Positions 51,239 through 60,908 are shown, numbered from the stretch's first letter. The stretch is DNA of 64,000 nucleotides from Enterococcus avium ATCC 14025 (GCF_000406965.1 NZ_KE136357.1:550244-614243); one strand, 5' to 3'. Notes: generated from the sequence alone by a model not told the origin. Program-made: numbers and translations.

Positions 51239-54010
51239 TCAAAATTCATCCTCATTCATTGAGGTATCCGTGTTTTTGTAAACGATATCAAAGATATAAG
51301 CCAGCTCGGAATCTGGTATCGTGACACTATAAACTCGTTCAATGACACTAAACGCCTGTTTGATCCTTTCCAGCCGTTCTTTTTGACACTGATACAAATC
51401 GGCATAACCTTCATAGGTTTCAATCGGAACATTTCGGATCAAACGCTCAATTAAGCAGCTGACATGCACGTACAACGCCAACTTCTTCGCATTAGAAAGC
51501 TGAATTCTTCCCGAAAGCTCCAAATCCCGCATAAATAAATCAATCTCACTCATGACTTTATCGGTATCTAGAATGGTGACAGAGTCGATTACCTTTTCCA
51601 ATGAAAAGTTACGAATTACATTCGTGTTGAAAATGTGGTTTTCCTCTACGGTCATCACAGGTGCTAACCATTCAGTTAAAATCTGCTGCTCATCACCAGA
51701 GATTAATTCTTCTAAAGAAAGATAGGGGACTTCAGCAATTTTAGGATCATCCGTACCAATAATCCCTAACACGTCATAAATCGAAAAGACCGTTTCATCC
51801 AATTTCTTTTCCTCTAAAACGCGATATTCGTAAGGCAAAATCTTTAGCTCGCAGGTACTTGGAAGGCTTTTTTCAAGTAAATGGCAAATTTGATTGGCCG
51901 TTCCGATCCCAGTTTGACAGGTGGTTAAGAGTGCTTTGGTGCGATTTTCCTCAGGATAAATGATCTCCCAATCAAAAGCCGCCTCAGCTGCCGAATTTTC
52001 TGCCAACTCATTCAATGTTCGCTGGTGCATAATACTTTCTCCAACCGCAATAGCTAATGGTGTCGTGACATTATTCATAATCACAATCGGCACATTGATC
52101 TGTTTGGGAAAAAACTGATAAATTTCCTTCAAACTGCCCATATCCACTAAAATGACCAAGCCATTGGAAATATCGTTGTTCTCACTATAGTCTAGAATTT
52201 CTTCTGCGATCTGCTGAGGAGTCACATCCAGCGGCATATCAAAAGACTCAAAAATATCTTTTCCCAAAAAGCGATTCGCTACATTGGCAATACTGCTGGC
52301 AGTCGCGTACCCATGGGCGACGATCACCGCTTTGGTCATTCCCTGCTCTTTCGTCCAATCAGCTTTCTTCAAATACAAGGTTAAGACGATCCGATCCATC
52401 GCTGAGATTTCGATATCGATCTTAGGTTTGCACAATTCTAGGATTCTTTGGACATAATAATAGCTTGCAGGATACGCCTCCGATACCTGAACTTCAAGCT
52501 GACGAATCAGCTCCATGATTTCATTATCTTCTGATACCCAGCGACTCGAACCTCTTTGGAATAAATAATACCCCACCGCATACACACTATTGCCGTTAAA
52601 TTTAATTTGATAAGCACTTTCCATCTGGCGGAAAGTTTCCCGCACATACTGAGTCAAATATAGCAGCATTTCATGCTTTTGCTGCCGATCCGTTTCAAAC
52701 AGCAAATAATCAAACAATTGATCAACAATTTCCTTTAGCTTTAAATGACAATCGCTTAGATCTCCTTGAGCTTTTTGATACTCTAAAATCATTTTGGCAA
52801 AGCTATCTTCCACTCTTCTTTGACTTTGACTATTGGAAAACATTAAATTATCCAACGTAGAATCATCATGAATCAATACTTCTTCAGGTAATGAGGTTTG
52901 CAGATTCTGGTTGTTCAAAGAAAGCAGCGATTCTGGAAGATGATAGATTGTCAGTCTGATCTGCTGATTCTGGATCGCTTCTGAAAAAGCTTTAGCCACC
53001 ATCACCTTAACAATATTCTGTAATTCTCCGATATTCCCTTTAAAGCTGCCACTAGCCAACAGCTCTAATGTTTGTCCGCTGATAACCAGCTCTCGCTTGA
53101 TTTTCGTTTGTTCGCTGATTAGGAAGGAATAAATCAGCTCTAGGCGTTCATTTCGCGCTCGCTGCTGCAATGAGGGAATCGTTACCTGAATCGGAATCCG
53201 ACGAATAAAAGTTGTCAAAAAATTGCTTGTCAAATCTTCCGTTGTCGCAAAAAACAATCTAGTTTGAACATTAATCGGGTGATTCGTATCCCCCATTCGA
53301 TAAATCAAGCCTTGATCTAAATAAGTAAATAATTTCTCTTGTCCCTCTGCATTTAAACGGTGGACCTCATCTAAAAACAAAATACCGCCATCAGCTGCTT
53401 CAAACGCCCCTTTACGATCAGCGTCAGCGCCTGTATAAGCACCCTTGATACTGCCGAAAAGATTACTCGTCAGCAATTCAGGATTATTCGCATATTGGGC
53501 ACAGTTCAGCGTAATGAAAGGCGCATCTTCAGCAATCAACTCATTTTGAATACAATAATGATAAATTAATTTAACTAAATAGCTCTTCCCCGTACCACTT
53601 TCTCCATTAATTAATACAGGCAAACCGCCATCCGGATAATTAAGCGCTGCCTTGATTTGTTCAATCACCCGATTCAAGCTTTTGTCGTGCCCAATCAAAA
53701 GTGAAAAGAAATCCTGTTCTTTTCCAAACATTGGTTGCTCGGATAAGATCGCTTGAACGCTTTCATAATAATTCGTACTCAATGCAAAAAATTGCTTTTC
53801 AAATGCGCCTTTGTGAAAATAATAAACTGGACGCGAATTTATTTTTACCAACTCGCCATTTTCTGTTAGTTGATTTAAATACTGGCTTACCGTATTCCGT
53901 TTCACTTTAAAAATCTCCGCCAATTTCGAAGCAGTAAATAGATCGCTCAATTCATTCAAATCGAGAAAAGCCGTTTGGTTCTTTAAATAATTTAACAGTT
54001 CTTCTTTCAA
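51239..54010 (-). CDS. gfrR: LevR-type sigma-54-dependent activator with PTS regulatory domains
   Basis: The 923-residue protein has an N-terminal helix-turn-helix (FTASKLAEIFKVKRNTVSQYLNQL), an AAA+ sigma-54 interaction domain with Walker A GESGTGKS (136-143), GAYTGA (190-195, Tyr for the usual Phe) and Walker B GGILFLDE (208-215), then PTS regulation domains flanking an EIIA-like domain (VIVAHGYATASSIANVANRFLG). Such activators sense PTS flux by phosphorylation and open RpoN promoters of mannose-type PTS operons. Translation starts at TTG (54008-54010) behind a GGAGGGAGGGGAG stretch. It lies directly upstream of gfrA. Confidence 0.92.
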   Translation of the reverse strand: MKEELLNYLKNQTAFLDLNELSDLFTASKLAEIFKVKRNTVSQYLNQLTENGELVKINSRPVYYFHKGAFEKQFFALSTNYYESVQAILSEQPMFGKEQDFFSLLIGHDKSLNRVIEQIKAALNYPDGGLPVLINGESGTGKSYLVKLIYHYCIQNELIAEDAPFITLNCAQYANNPELLTSNLFGSIKGAYTGADADRKGAFEAADGGILFLDEVHRLNAEGQEKLFTYLDQGLIYRMGDTNHPINVQTRLFFATTEDLTSNFLTTFIRRIPIQVTIPSLQQRARNERLELIYSFLISEQTKIKRELVISGQTLELLASGSFKGNIGELQNIVKVMVAKAFSEAIQNQQIRLTIYHLPESLLSLNNQNLQTSLPEEVLIHDDSTLDNLMFSNSQSQRRVEDSFAKMILEYQKAQGDLSDCHLKLKEIVDQLFDYLLFETDRQQKHEMLLYLTQYVRETFRQMESAYQIKFNGNSVYAVGYYLFQRGSSRWVSEDNEIMELIRQLEVQVSEAYPASYYYVQRILELCKPKIDIEISAMDRIVLTLYLKKADWTKEQGMTKAVIVAHGYATASSIANVANRFLGKDIFESFDMPLDVTPQQIAEEILDYSENNDISNGLVILVDMGSLKEIYQFFPKQINVPIVIMNNVTTPLAIAVGESIMHQRTLNELAENSAAEAAFDWEIIYPEENRTKALLTTCQTGIGTANQICHLLEKSLPSTCELKILPYEYRVLEEKKLDETVFSIYDVLGIIGTDDPKIAEVPYLSLEELISGDEQQILTEWLAPVMTVEENHIFNTNVIRNFSLEKVIDSVTILDTDKVMSEIDLFMRDLELSGRIQLSNAKKLALYVHVSCLIERLIRNVPIETYEGYADLYQCQKERLERIKQAFSVIERVYSVTIPDSELAYIFDIVYKNTDTSMNEDEF

Positions 54011-54031
54011 TACACTCCCCTCCCTCCTCTT

Positions 54032-54059
54032 ATAATAGAAAAAGCGGCACCAAAGTCAA
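54032..54059 (-). promoter_or_regulatory. Vegetative promoter of gfrR
   Basis: TTGACT (54059 to 54054), 16 bases, TATTAT (54037 to 54032) on the minus strand, about 22 bases upstream of the TTG start. Good match to a sigma-A promoter, which fits an activator made independently of sigma-54. Confidence 0.6.
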
Positions 54060-54256
54060 TATTTGTTTTTTGCCGCTACCTTAAATAATTTTTGAAAAAT
54101 GGTATTCATTCCCTATGTTGCAAGACCTATACCGAGAACTGTCTATGCTAGCAAATGGCATTTCTTTATAAAAAACGACCTCTATTTCCAACACTTTTGC
54201 AAAATCTACGAACTGTTGAAGAGAGTGTTGAGTATTATTTTAATAGCTATATCTTT
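54060..54256. other. Gene-free stretch upstream of gfrR
   Basis: About 200 bases between the gfrR promoter and the ABC exporter terminator. A 67-codon plus-strand frame here has no ribosome binding site and no protein-like pattern. I see nothing else. Confidence 0.4.
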
Positions 54257-54305
54257 AAAAAAGGATCAAACCACACCAGATAGGTTCTCCTGGTTGATTT
54301 GATCC
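54257..54305 (-). terminator. Terminator of the GntR-ABC operon
   Basis: GGATCAAA (54263-54270) pairs with TTTGATCC (54298-54305), with inner CCAG/CTGG-type pairing; on the minus strand TTTTTTAAAG follows. Confidence 0.75.
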
Positions 54306-54353
54306 TCTCATTCAAAAATTTTCCATTCAATTACTCAAGTTACTGCTACTGGC

Positions 54354-55010
54354 TTACAGCTCTTTCTGTTCAATAAATCCAAATGATAAAATAACAGATA
54401 TCGCACAAGTGACGATAGCGACAATTCCCCCTCCAACAAATAGCAGCCACATCGGCACATTAGAAATCCACAATAAAATCCCCATAATATCAATCCCCAA
54501 ACGATCAAATACGCCTTTGCCTAGGAAAACAAAAAAGAAAATAATGGCCATTACAACTATAATGATCAATCGGCTTTTTCCTTCATCAAACTTAAAATAA
54601 AAGGGCAGGATCAAACTGATATACAGAGAGCCGAGAATAAAGATGCCAACTAAAACAATGCCTAAGTCTTTCATATCAACCGTTCTTCCCTGCAGCATAT
54701 TCATAATCAAAATAATGCCAACAGAAAGTAATATAGCAGCCAGTGAACTGATATATGACAATAAATATTTCTGAAACACATACTTCCTTCGAGAGACAGG
54801 CAAGGTAAATAAAAAGGAGAAGCCATGATTCGTTTCATCTAAGGTAATGGTAGTAAAAATAATCGACAGTACAAAAAATAACATAAAAAGCGGAACAAGC
54901 ACAAGCATCTGAAAATTTTGCGCATTCATCACTGTTAAAAAAATCGTGGCTAAGAAAAATAATTTTTGTTTTTCTAGCAAATAGAGATCCTTCACAAATA
55001 ATCCTTTCAT
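54354..55010 (-). CDS. ABC-2 type exporter permease
   Basis: The 218-residue protein has six membrane segments (among them FLATIFLTVMNAQNFQMLVLVPLFMLFFVL and FFFVFLGKGVFDRLG regions) and the stretch LDETNHGFSFLFTLPVSRRKYVFQKYL typical of YtrC/ABC-2 permeases with a cytoplasmic loop. It starts one base after the ATPase gene and should form an exporter with it. The substrate is unknown; relatives under YtrA-type regulators respond to cell-wall antibiotics. Confidence 0.8.
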   Translation of the reverse strand: MKGLFVKDLYLLEKQKLFFLATIFLTVMNAQNFQMLVLVPLFMLFFVLSIIFTTITLDETNHGFSFLFTLPVSRRKYVFQKYLLSYISSLAAILLSVGIILIMNMLQGRTVDMKDLGIVLVGIFILGSLYISLILPFYFKFDEGKSRLIIIVVMAIIFFFVFLGKGVFDRLGIDIMGILLWISNVPMWLLFVGGGIVAIVTCAISVILSFGFIEQKEL

Positions 55011-55011
55011 C

Positions 55012-55856
55012 TTAATTCCCTCCCATCATCATAAAAACAATCTCATCAATATTCGCTTTTTCAACTGCTACCTCGGGATAATTTTCACGATAAAACTGGC
55101 GTTGCTTCGTCAAGCATTGATAACCAAAACTTGCGGGTAATATCTTAGTGATGTATTCCTTATCTAATGTAGAATACTGTTCCTCTGTTACTTTTATAAT
55201 CCCATACTCATCCATTAATACGTCGGTATCCTCATTTAAAATAATTTTTCCTTGATCAATAAAATACAAGGAATCACAAAGCTGCTCCAAATCCTTAGAA
55301 ATGTGTGAGCTGATTAAAATACTGCGAGATTCATCTTTCTCAAGGTATTCCTGCAAAAGTCTTAGAATTTCCCCACGTGCAACCACGTCCAATCCAGCAG
55401 TTGGCTCATCTAAAATCAAAAGCTCCGCATTATGACTAATCGCAATCAAAACACTTAGGCGCGCCTTCATCCCTGTGGAAAATTCTTTTAAAGGCTTATC
55501 TAATGGAAGTCGAAATTCTTCGCATTTTGAGACAAAATAGCTTTTCTCAAATTGTGGATAAAAACTTCGCAAGACTGACACAATTTTTTTGATTGTAAAC
55601 TGTTCATAAAACCCAACTTCTCCTAACGAAGCCCCGATTCTCTGTCGATCTTTATCTGTAATTTCATTGATTGATTTTCCAAAAAGTTCAACGTCTCCGT
55701 TATCACGATTTATCAATCCTAGTGCAATTTTGAAAGCCGTACTCTTTCCTGACCATTACGACCAACAAGTCCAACGATCTCACCTCTACCAAGAGCCAAT
55801 GAACAATCCAACTCAAAGCTCTGGTATCGCTTTTTCACATTTTTTAGCTTAAGCAT
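55012..55856 (-). pseudogene. ABC exporter ATPase frameshifted inside the Walker A motif
   Basis: The gene starts at ATG 55854-55856 (LKLKNVKKRYQSFELDCSLALGRGEIVGLVGRNG) and then shifts frame: the bases read GGTCAGGAAAGAGTACG where GGTGCAGGAAAGAGTACG would give GAGKST. One missing G (C on the plus strand, near 55751) explains it. The rest is intact in the other frame: GEVGFYEQ, signature FSTGMKARL, Walker B LLILDEPTAGLD and SSHI. As it stands, an in-frame stop follows within 15 codons and the long frame lacks Walker A. The GntR gene overlaps its start by one base and the permease follows. Confidence 0.85.
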
Positions 55857-56230
55857 TATAACCCCTCCAGTATTAATTCCAAAAGCTCCATCAATTCCTT
55901 ATCGCTCATTCCAACTAATCGTGCTTTCCTGACCACGCCTTCAAATTCATCTTGAATTGCTTTGAGTTGTTCCTCCCGCTTTAAGGATGGATTTACTCCA
56001 CAAACGAAGCTTCCTTTTCCGTGAACAGTAGCGATCATCCCCTCTTGATCCAGTGCATCGTAGGCCTTCTTGACCGTTAACGCACTGATTTTCAATTCCT
56101 TAGCTAAAGCTCTCACAGAAGGTAATACATCATTTTCCTGCAGTTCTCCTTCAATGATTGCACGCTTAATTTGTTCAACCAGCTGCTCATAGATCGGCGT
56201 CATCGATGAGTGCTGAATAATAATTTTCAT
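55856..56230 (-). CDS. GntR-family regulator, YtrA type
   Basis: The 124-residue protein has the GntR winged helix (YEQLVEQIKRAIIEGELQENDVLPSVRALAKELKISALTVKKAYDALDQEG) and a short C-terminal helix pair instead of a large effector domain, as in YtrA regulators. These repress ABC exporters, here the ones just downstream. The ATG at 56228-56230 follows GAGGTGG; a longer frame starts inside that site. Its stop overlaps the ATPase start (TAATG). Confidence 0.86.
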   Translation of the reverse strand: MKIIIQHSSMTPIYEQLVEQIKRAIIEGELQENDVLPSVRALAKELKISALTVKKAYDALDQEGMIATVHGKGSFVCGVNPSLKREEQLKAIQDEFEGVVRKARLVGMSDKELMELLELILEGL

Positions 56231-56398
56231 GATCCTACCACCTCTTCGCAAACAGTGTATAACAGTATATATCAGTTGTCAATAATAGATTATTTATAGT
56301 AAAGGCTTAAAAATTCTGTCACAATAATAAATAAAGGGCTAAAACGTGTCACATCGATTGTTTTTATTTGTCTAATGAATAAAGGAGGCAAAAAAATA

Positions 56399-57253
56399 AT
56401 GAACATCGAACGAGAAACAGCGCTAATTCAGTCCGCCTTGAGCGGGGATAGCAATTCGTTAACGGAGCTTTTAAGCGAAGTAAAAGATAGTGTCTTCAAT
56501 CTATCTTTACGAATGCTGGGAAACATCTTTGATGCGGAGGATGCCACGCAGGAGATATTATTAAAAATCGTTATGAACCTCGGTTCCTTCAAACAGCAAA
56601 GTCGTTTCAGTACATGGGTGTATCGTATCGCTGTCAATCATTTAATTACAGTTCAGAGGAAACGATCTTTTCAGGAGCAGCTAACCTTTGAGCTAATGCA
56701 AAAAGATTTGGATCAGTCGCTGCCTACCAAGGAATCTGCTTTTTCTGATTTAGAGGAGGATGAATTAGCTGAGGAATTAAAGCTTTCCTGTACAAATATA
56801 ATGCTCCAATGTCTTAAGCCAGAAGATCGTTGTATTTTTATTCTGGGCACAATGTTCAAAATGAATAGTCAGCTGGCTAGTGGACTTCTGCAAATCACAC
56901 CAGAAACATACCGCAAGAAACTTTCGCGAGCTCGAAAAAGAATGGGAAAATTTTTAGAGAACTATTGTGAACATGCGGGAGGTAAATGTGACTGTAAAAG
57001 ACGTGTCCCCTTTGCCATCAAGCAACATCGGCTAAACCCGAACAGACTGGATTATTCATCATTAAAGAAATTTGATTTAGTCGAAATTCAGCAGCAAAAA
57101 GAAAATATGGAGTTTATGGACAACCAAACACTTCTCTTTGAAGCTTTATCTCATTACCAATCATCGTTTGATCCACCAAAATTCTTAAGCAAACTGCTAG
57201 AATCCAAACAACTGTTAGAATTAATCAAGGAGGATGCCACCTATGACCTATGA
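56399..57253 (+). CDS. ECF-like sigma factor with a long Cys-containing C-terminal extension
   Basis: The 284-residue protein has sigma region 2 (GNIFDAEDATQEILLKIVMNLGSFKQQSRFSTWVYRIAVNH) and region 4 (CLKPEDRCIFILGTMFKMNSQLASGLLQITPETYRKKLSRARKRM). About 100 further residues follow, beginning CEHAGGKCDCKRR, a possible zinc site, which is longer than ordinary ECF factors. No anti-sigma gene lies nearby; the extension may take that role. The ATG at 56399 is about ten bases after AAAGGAGG; an ATG eight codons earlier overlaps that site. It overlaps the DUF2461 gene by 11 bases. Confidence 0.82.
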   Translation: MNIERETALIQSALSGDSNSLTELLSEVKDSVFNLSLRMLGNIFDAEDATQEILLKIVMNLGSFKQQSRFSTWVYRIAVNHLITVQRKRSFQEQLTFELMQKDLDQSLPTKESAFSDLEEDELAEELKLSCTNIMLQCLKPEDRCIFILGTMFKMNSQLASGLLQITPETYRKKLSRARKRMGKFLENYCEHAGGKCDCKRRVPFAIKQHRLNPNRLDYSSLKKFDLVEIQQQKENMEFMDNQTLLFEALSHYQSSFDPPKFLSKLLESKQLLELIKEDATYDL

Positions 57254-57935
57254 AAAAATTTTCAACTATTTGTCAGCATTAGAGAAAAACAATCAGCAAG
57301 AATGGTTTCAGCAAACTAAAGATCAACGCAAAACAGCTGTGACAGAGTTCTATCAATTAGTGGATGAACTCTCTCTTGCACTTCATGAAAAAGACTCTGA
57401 AATCCAATTCATTCCAGCAAAAAAATTAAGTTTCAAGCTCAATCGAGATACACGCTTCAGCCATGATAAAACACCCTATAATCCAGTGTTTCGTGCTCAT
57501 ATTGGACCAAAGGGAAAATTACCGATCCCAGTAGGCTATTATATTTTTCTAAAACCCAACAATCAATCCTTCTTAGGCGGCGGTCTTTTCGCCGATATGT
57601 TTTCCGAAGCAACTGAAATGATTCGACAAGCAATCATCGAACACGAAGCAGAATTTCTAACAATCATTCAGAACCCTGTGTTTACTGAACACTTTACCGT
57701 ACTAGGCAAGCAATTAAAACGAATGCCGCGTGGCTACGAAAATTACATCGATTCACCGATCGCCGATTATCTAAAGTATAAGAGCATGTACTTGGAATAT
57801 CCTTTGACGGATCAAGAAATACTTGATTCCGATGATTTTGTTTCAGAAACTGTAGAAACATTCTTATTGATGAAGGAGTTCAACCAGTTTTTGAATAACG
57901 CGTTAGTAGATTTTGCTTTCCCTAAGCGAAGATAA
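57243..57935 (+). CDS. DUF2461 family protein
   Basis: The 230-residue protein matches DUF2461: NYLSALEKNNQQEWFQQTKDQ at the start, then SFKLNRDTRFSHDKTPYNPVFRAHIGPKG and GGGLFADMFSE, and LKRMPRGYE. Function of the family is unknown. I use the ATG at 57243, nine bases after AAGGAGG; an ATG nine bases earlier touches that site. It overlaps the sigma-factor gene, so the two are coupled, which is common for accessory genes under the same signal. Confidence 0.85.
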   Translation: MTYEKIFNYLSALEKNNQQEWFQQTKDQRKTAVTEFYQLVDELSLALHEKDSEIQFIPAKKLSFKLNRDTRFSHDKTPYNPVFRAHIGPKGKLPIPVGYYIFLKPNNQSFLGGGLFADMFSEATEMIRQAIIEHEAEFLTIIQNPVFTEHFTVLGKQLKRMPRGYENYIDSPIADYLKYKSMYLEYPLTDQEILDSDDFVSETVETFLLMKEFNQFLNNALVDFAFPKRR

Positions 57936-57977
57936 AAAAACAGCAAATTATCAAAATAAGATGATTTGCTGTTTTTT
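57936..57977 (+). terminator. Bidirectional terminator
   Basis: AACAGCAAATTATC pairs with GATGATTTGCTGTT (one G-U pair), with T or A runs on both sides. It ends the sigma-DUF2461 unit and, on the other strand, the MFS gene. Confidence 0.85.
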
Positions 57978-57996
57978 ATCTTCTATAGTGTGCTCT

Positions 57997-59212
57997 CTAT
58001 TTTTGTCCTTCTAGCTCTTCTACTGGCTGTTTACTACTCTCCTTTGTCTGAATAACCAGTGAAACTCCCCCTGCTAAAACAAAGACTAATGAAATAAAAG
58101 TAAAGGCTCCGCCATATGATCCGCTGGTATTCACTAACCAACCGATAATCATTGGCGCAAAAAAGCCGCCAGAAACACCGATTGCATTGATGATTGAATA
58201 CTTAGTCGAAACTTCTCGTTCAGCAAACAGCTTCACTGGTAAACTCATCAAAGTCGCAAAACTAATACTCGCAGCAGCTACTGCCACCGACAACAAAAGC
58301 ATACTTACCACTAATGAGGAGCTACTTGATAATAAAAAGGCGACCACTCCGCCCAATGCCGAAGCAACGAAAATTACTTGTTTTTCACGATCCTTAAAAT
58401 AACGAACGATCATCGAACCTGCGAACATTGCACTGAGCATCATGACCAACCCAATCAACGCGCTCATCATCGCCATTTTATTCATCGTCAAACTGAATTC
58501 ATCTACCAAATAGGAAGCAATCCAGCCTGTCATCCCATAAACCGCAGCATTAATGAAGAACGCAGCCAAAACCATGATCCAAACATTCCGATCCTTGATC
58601 ATTTCAAAAAAAGAAATATTGGATTGACCAGCAGAAACGATAGGCTGTCCGCTGTTTTTCGGAATTCCTCGAAGCATCAGAAATCCAATCAAAAGCACAA
58701 TCGTGCCATAAACAAAATAGGTCGTTTTCCAACCAATCATAGTTAGCAATGGTGCAACTAGCAACGCCTACAATTCCAGCAAAACCGGATGAGGCAATCA
58801 TTGAGGATTGTATTGAACCTCGTTTTGCCGGTTCAACTTCCTTTGTAACAAACGCGCTGACTGCCGAAGGATAGCCGGCATGAGCAAATGAACCCGCCGC
58901 AAAACGAATCAGGATCAAATAGATGAACGAAAAGCCGAATCCTAAACAAATCATCAATACACCCATTAGTAAAATCGCAAAAGTCATGATTTTACGACTG
59001 CCTAGACGATTGCCTAAAAAGCCGAAGGGAATTTGAAACAGGGTATATCCTAAGAAAAAAGCACTTAAAATCAAGCCTTTTTGTCCTGCATCAATTCCTA
59101 AATCCTGTGCGATTGGAATGACTGATAAGCTGATGATGTTCTTGTCCAAATACACACAGGTATATCCGAGAAATATCAGGATCAATGATCGATTAATCTT
59201 GTTTTTTCCCAT
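57997..59212 (-). pseudogene. MFS transporter (ACS/phthalate-permease-like) broken by a frameshift
   Basis: The N half (from ATG 59210-59212) encodes YTCVYLDKNIISLSVIPIAQDLG, FFLGYTLFQIPFGFLGNRLGSRKIM and AFVTKEVEPAKRGS, the pattern of anion:cation symporters. Near 58764 the frame shifts: LVAPLLTMIGWKTTYFVYGTIVLL and six further membrane segments follow in another frame. One surplus base near GGCGTTGCTAGTTG would restore a protein of about 400 residues. It starts three bases after the M20 amidohydrolase stop, so the pair is one operon and the carrier likely took up that enzyme's substrate. Confidence 0.8.
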
Positions 59213-59215
59213 AAG

Positions 59216-60391
59216 CTAGACACTTTCTAAATAGGCTAATGCGGCTTCAACATAGACATTTGCACCAAATTCCAAAATGGATTCATCCAAAACAATCTTC
59301 GGGTTGTGCAGCATTAATTCAGTATCGGCAGCCGTAATAAACATCGTCGTTGTTGGAATTCGATGACTAATTTCACCAAAATCTTCACTTCCCATCATTG
59401 GAACTGCCAATGGCGCTTCTTGAAGAACATTCGAAGGAAAAACTTTCTCTAGTCCCTCTTTGACCACTCTTGTCACTGTTTGATCAATTTCATTACTACA
59501 ACAGCCATTAGTAAAATCAATGGTCACCTTCGCACCAAAGGCTTGACCGATAGATGTGGAAATTTCGATCATTCGTTTCTTAATTTGTTGGCGAACCTCT
59601 TCTTTCAAGCTGCGCATCGTGCCTTTCATATATGCGGAACTTGGAATTACATTCGATGAACCAGGTGTTCCACCGACAAACTCGCCGATTGTCAAAACAA
59701 AGCGCTCAGCTGAACTGATTTCACGTGCAGACAGGGTCTGTAATGCCTCATAAATTTTAGTCGCGACATTAATCGGATCGATTGAAACTTCTGGCATCGA
59801 ACCATGACTGCCAACACCCTCAATCTTGATTTCGAACCAATCGGCGCTAGCCATAAACGTACCAGCAGGTGCGACAAATACATTTTTTAATGGTAAATTC
59901 TTGAAAGGAAAGACGTGGATCATCGCTCCTGCATCGACCTTAGGATTCTCCAGTATCCCCGCATCTAAGCAATCCTTTGCCCCCTGCAAGATCTCTTCGC
60001 CTGGTTGGAATAGAAGCTTCACTACTCCCGTCAGTTCTTTTTCATGTTCTTTCAAAAGCTTCGCTGCCCCTAATAGCATGGTCGTATGCATGTCATGGCC
60101 ACAGGCGTGCATTGCGCCATTTTCAGAACGAAATTCCAAGTCGGTATCCTCTACAAGCGGAAGCGCATCCATATCGCCACGCAATAAAAAGACTCTCTCG
60201 CCTTGACCAATCGTACAGGTAACCCCCATCTTACCGCAGCTTTGAGGCTCGTAGCCATATTCTACCAATTTCTGCCAAACAAAATCTTTTGTGGCTGGCA
60301 GTTCCATTCCCACTTCTGGATTTCGATGAAGGTGTCTGCGAATATCTACTAATTCTGTTTGCAACGTTGTTTTCTTAATCATTTCTATCAT
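59216..60391 (-). CDS. M20-family amidohydrolase/deacetylase
   Basis: The 391-residue metallopeptidase-fold protein has RRHLHRNPEVGMELPAT, RGDMDALP (71-78), the metal-site HACGHDMH (C97, H99), LLFQPGEEILQGA and the later MMGSEDFGEIS. It resembles hippurate hydrolase, IAA-amino acid hydrolase and N-acetyl-diaminopimelate deacetylase, so it removes an acyl group from an N-acyl amino acid. The ATG at 60389-60391 follows AAAGGGGG. It precedes the broken MFS carrier. Confidence 0.87.
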   Translation of the reverse strand: MIEMIKKTTLQTELVDIRRHLHRNPEVGMELPATKDFVWQKLVEYGYEPQSCGKMGVTCTIGQGERVFLLRGDMDALPLVEDTDLEFRSENGAMHACGHDMHTTMLLGAAKLLKEHEKELTGVVKLLFQPGEEILQGAKDCLDAGILENPKVDAGAMIHVFPFKNLPLKNVFVAPAGTFMASADWFEIKIEGVGSHGSMPEVSIDPINVATKIYEALQTLSAREISSAERFVLTIGEFVGGTPGSSNVIPSSAYMKGTMRSLKEEVRQQIKKRMIEISTSIGQAFGAKVTIDFTNGCCSNEIDQTVTRVVKEGLEKVFPSNVLQEAPLAVPMMGSEDFGEISHRIPTTTMFITAADTELMLHNPKIVLDESILEFGANVYVEAALAYLESV

Positions 60392-60496
60392 GATTCCCCC
60401 TTTAAAAAAATGATAGCACAACAAAGGGAGAAGTAATTTTTTTCTTTTTTATATTCAATAAAAAAATTGTTTTTTCAGTTTCAATGATGTTTAAAA

Positions 60497-60529
60497 TAAA
60501 AAGAGGCGTCAACTTTTGATTGACTCCTC
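60497..60529 (-). terminator. Terminator of the dha cluster
   Basis: GAGGCGTCAA pairs with TTGACTCCTC (one mismatch) and is followed on the minus strand by TTTTTATTTT, 11 bases past the dhaM stop. Confidence 0.78.
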
Positions 60530-60539
60530 AATAATTCAT

Positions 60540-60908
60540 TTATTTCACTTTTAATGTAGCTAATTGTTGTTCGATGTCCTCTTCGCCGACATCTGCCGCT
60601 AATAATGCGCAAGCAGTATAGGCACTTTCAACCATGGCTGTATCAAACAATGTCACCTTTTTATCTGTCATTTCAATAGCCATTTCTAGATTCATTTTGG
60701 CACTGCCTAAATCATAAAAAGCCAGCAATTCATCGGCTGTGTTTTCTTCGATTGCTTGTGAGATTCGCTCCATTGATGTACCTATACCGCCGTCTTCCAA
60801 TCCGCCAGCAGTTGTGATGGGGACATCTTTGGCAACTTCGCCGATCAAACGTTTCAAACCTTCAGGGATTTCTTTCGTATGAGAAACTAATACCACACCT
60901 CTACTCAC
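60540..60908 (-). CDS. dhaM: PTS-dependent dihydroxyacetone kinase, phosphotransferase subunit DhaM
   Basis: The 122-residue protein is a single EIIA-mannose-like domain with LVSHTKEIPEGL, the phospho-accepting His10, and GGLEDGGIGTSMERI. It takes phosphate from HPr and passes it to the ADP held by DhaL. It is the short Gram-positive form without HPr and EI domains. I place the start at GTG 60906-60908, overlapping the end of dhaL by eight bases; the frame extends six codons further up. Confidence 0.87.
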   Translation of the reverse strand: MSRGVVLVSHTKEIPEGLKRLIGEVAKDVPITTAGGLEDGGIGTSMERISQAIEENTADELLAFYDLGSAKMNLEMAIEMTDKKVTLFDTAMVESAYTACALLAADVGEEDIEQQLATLKVK

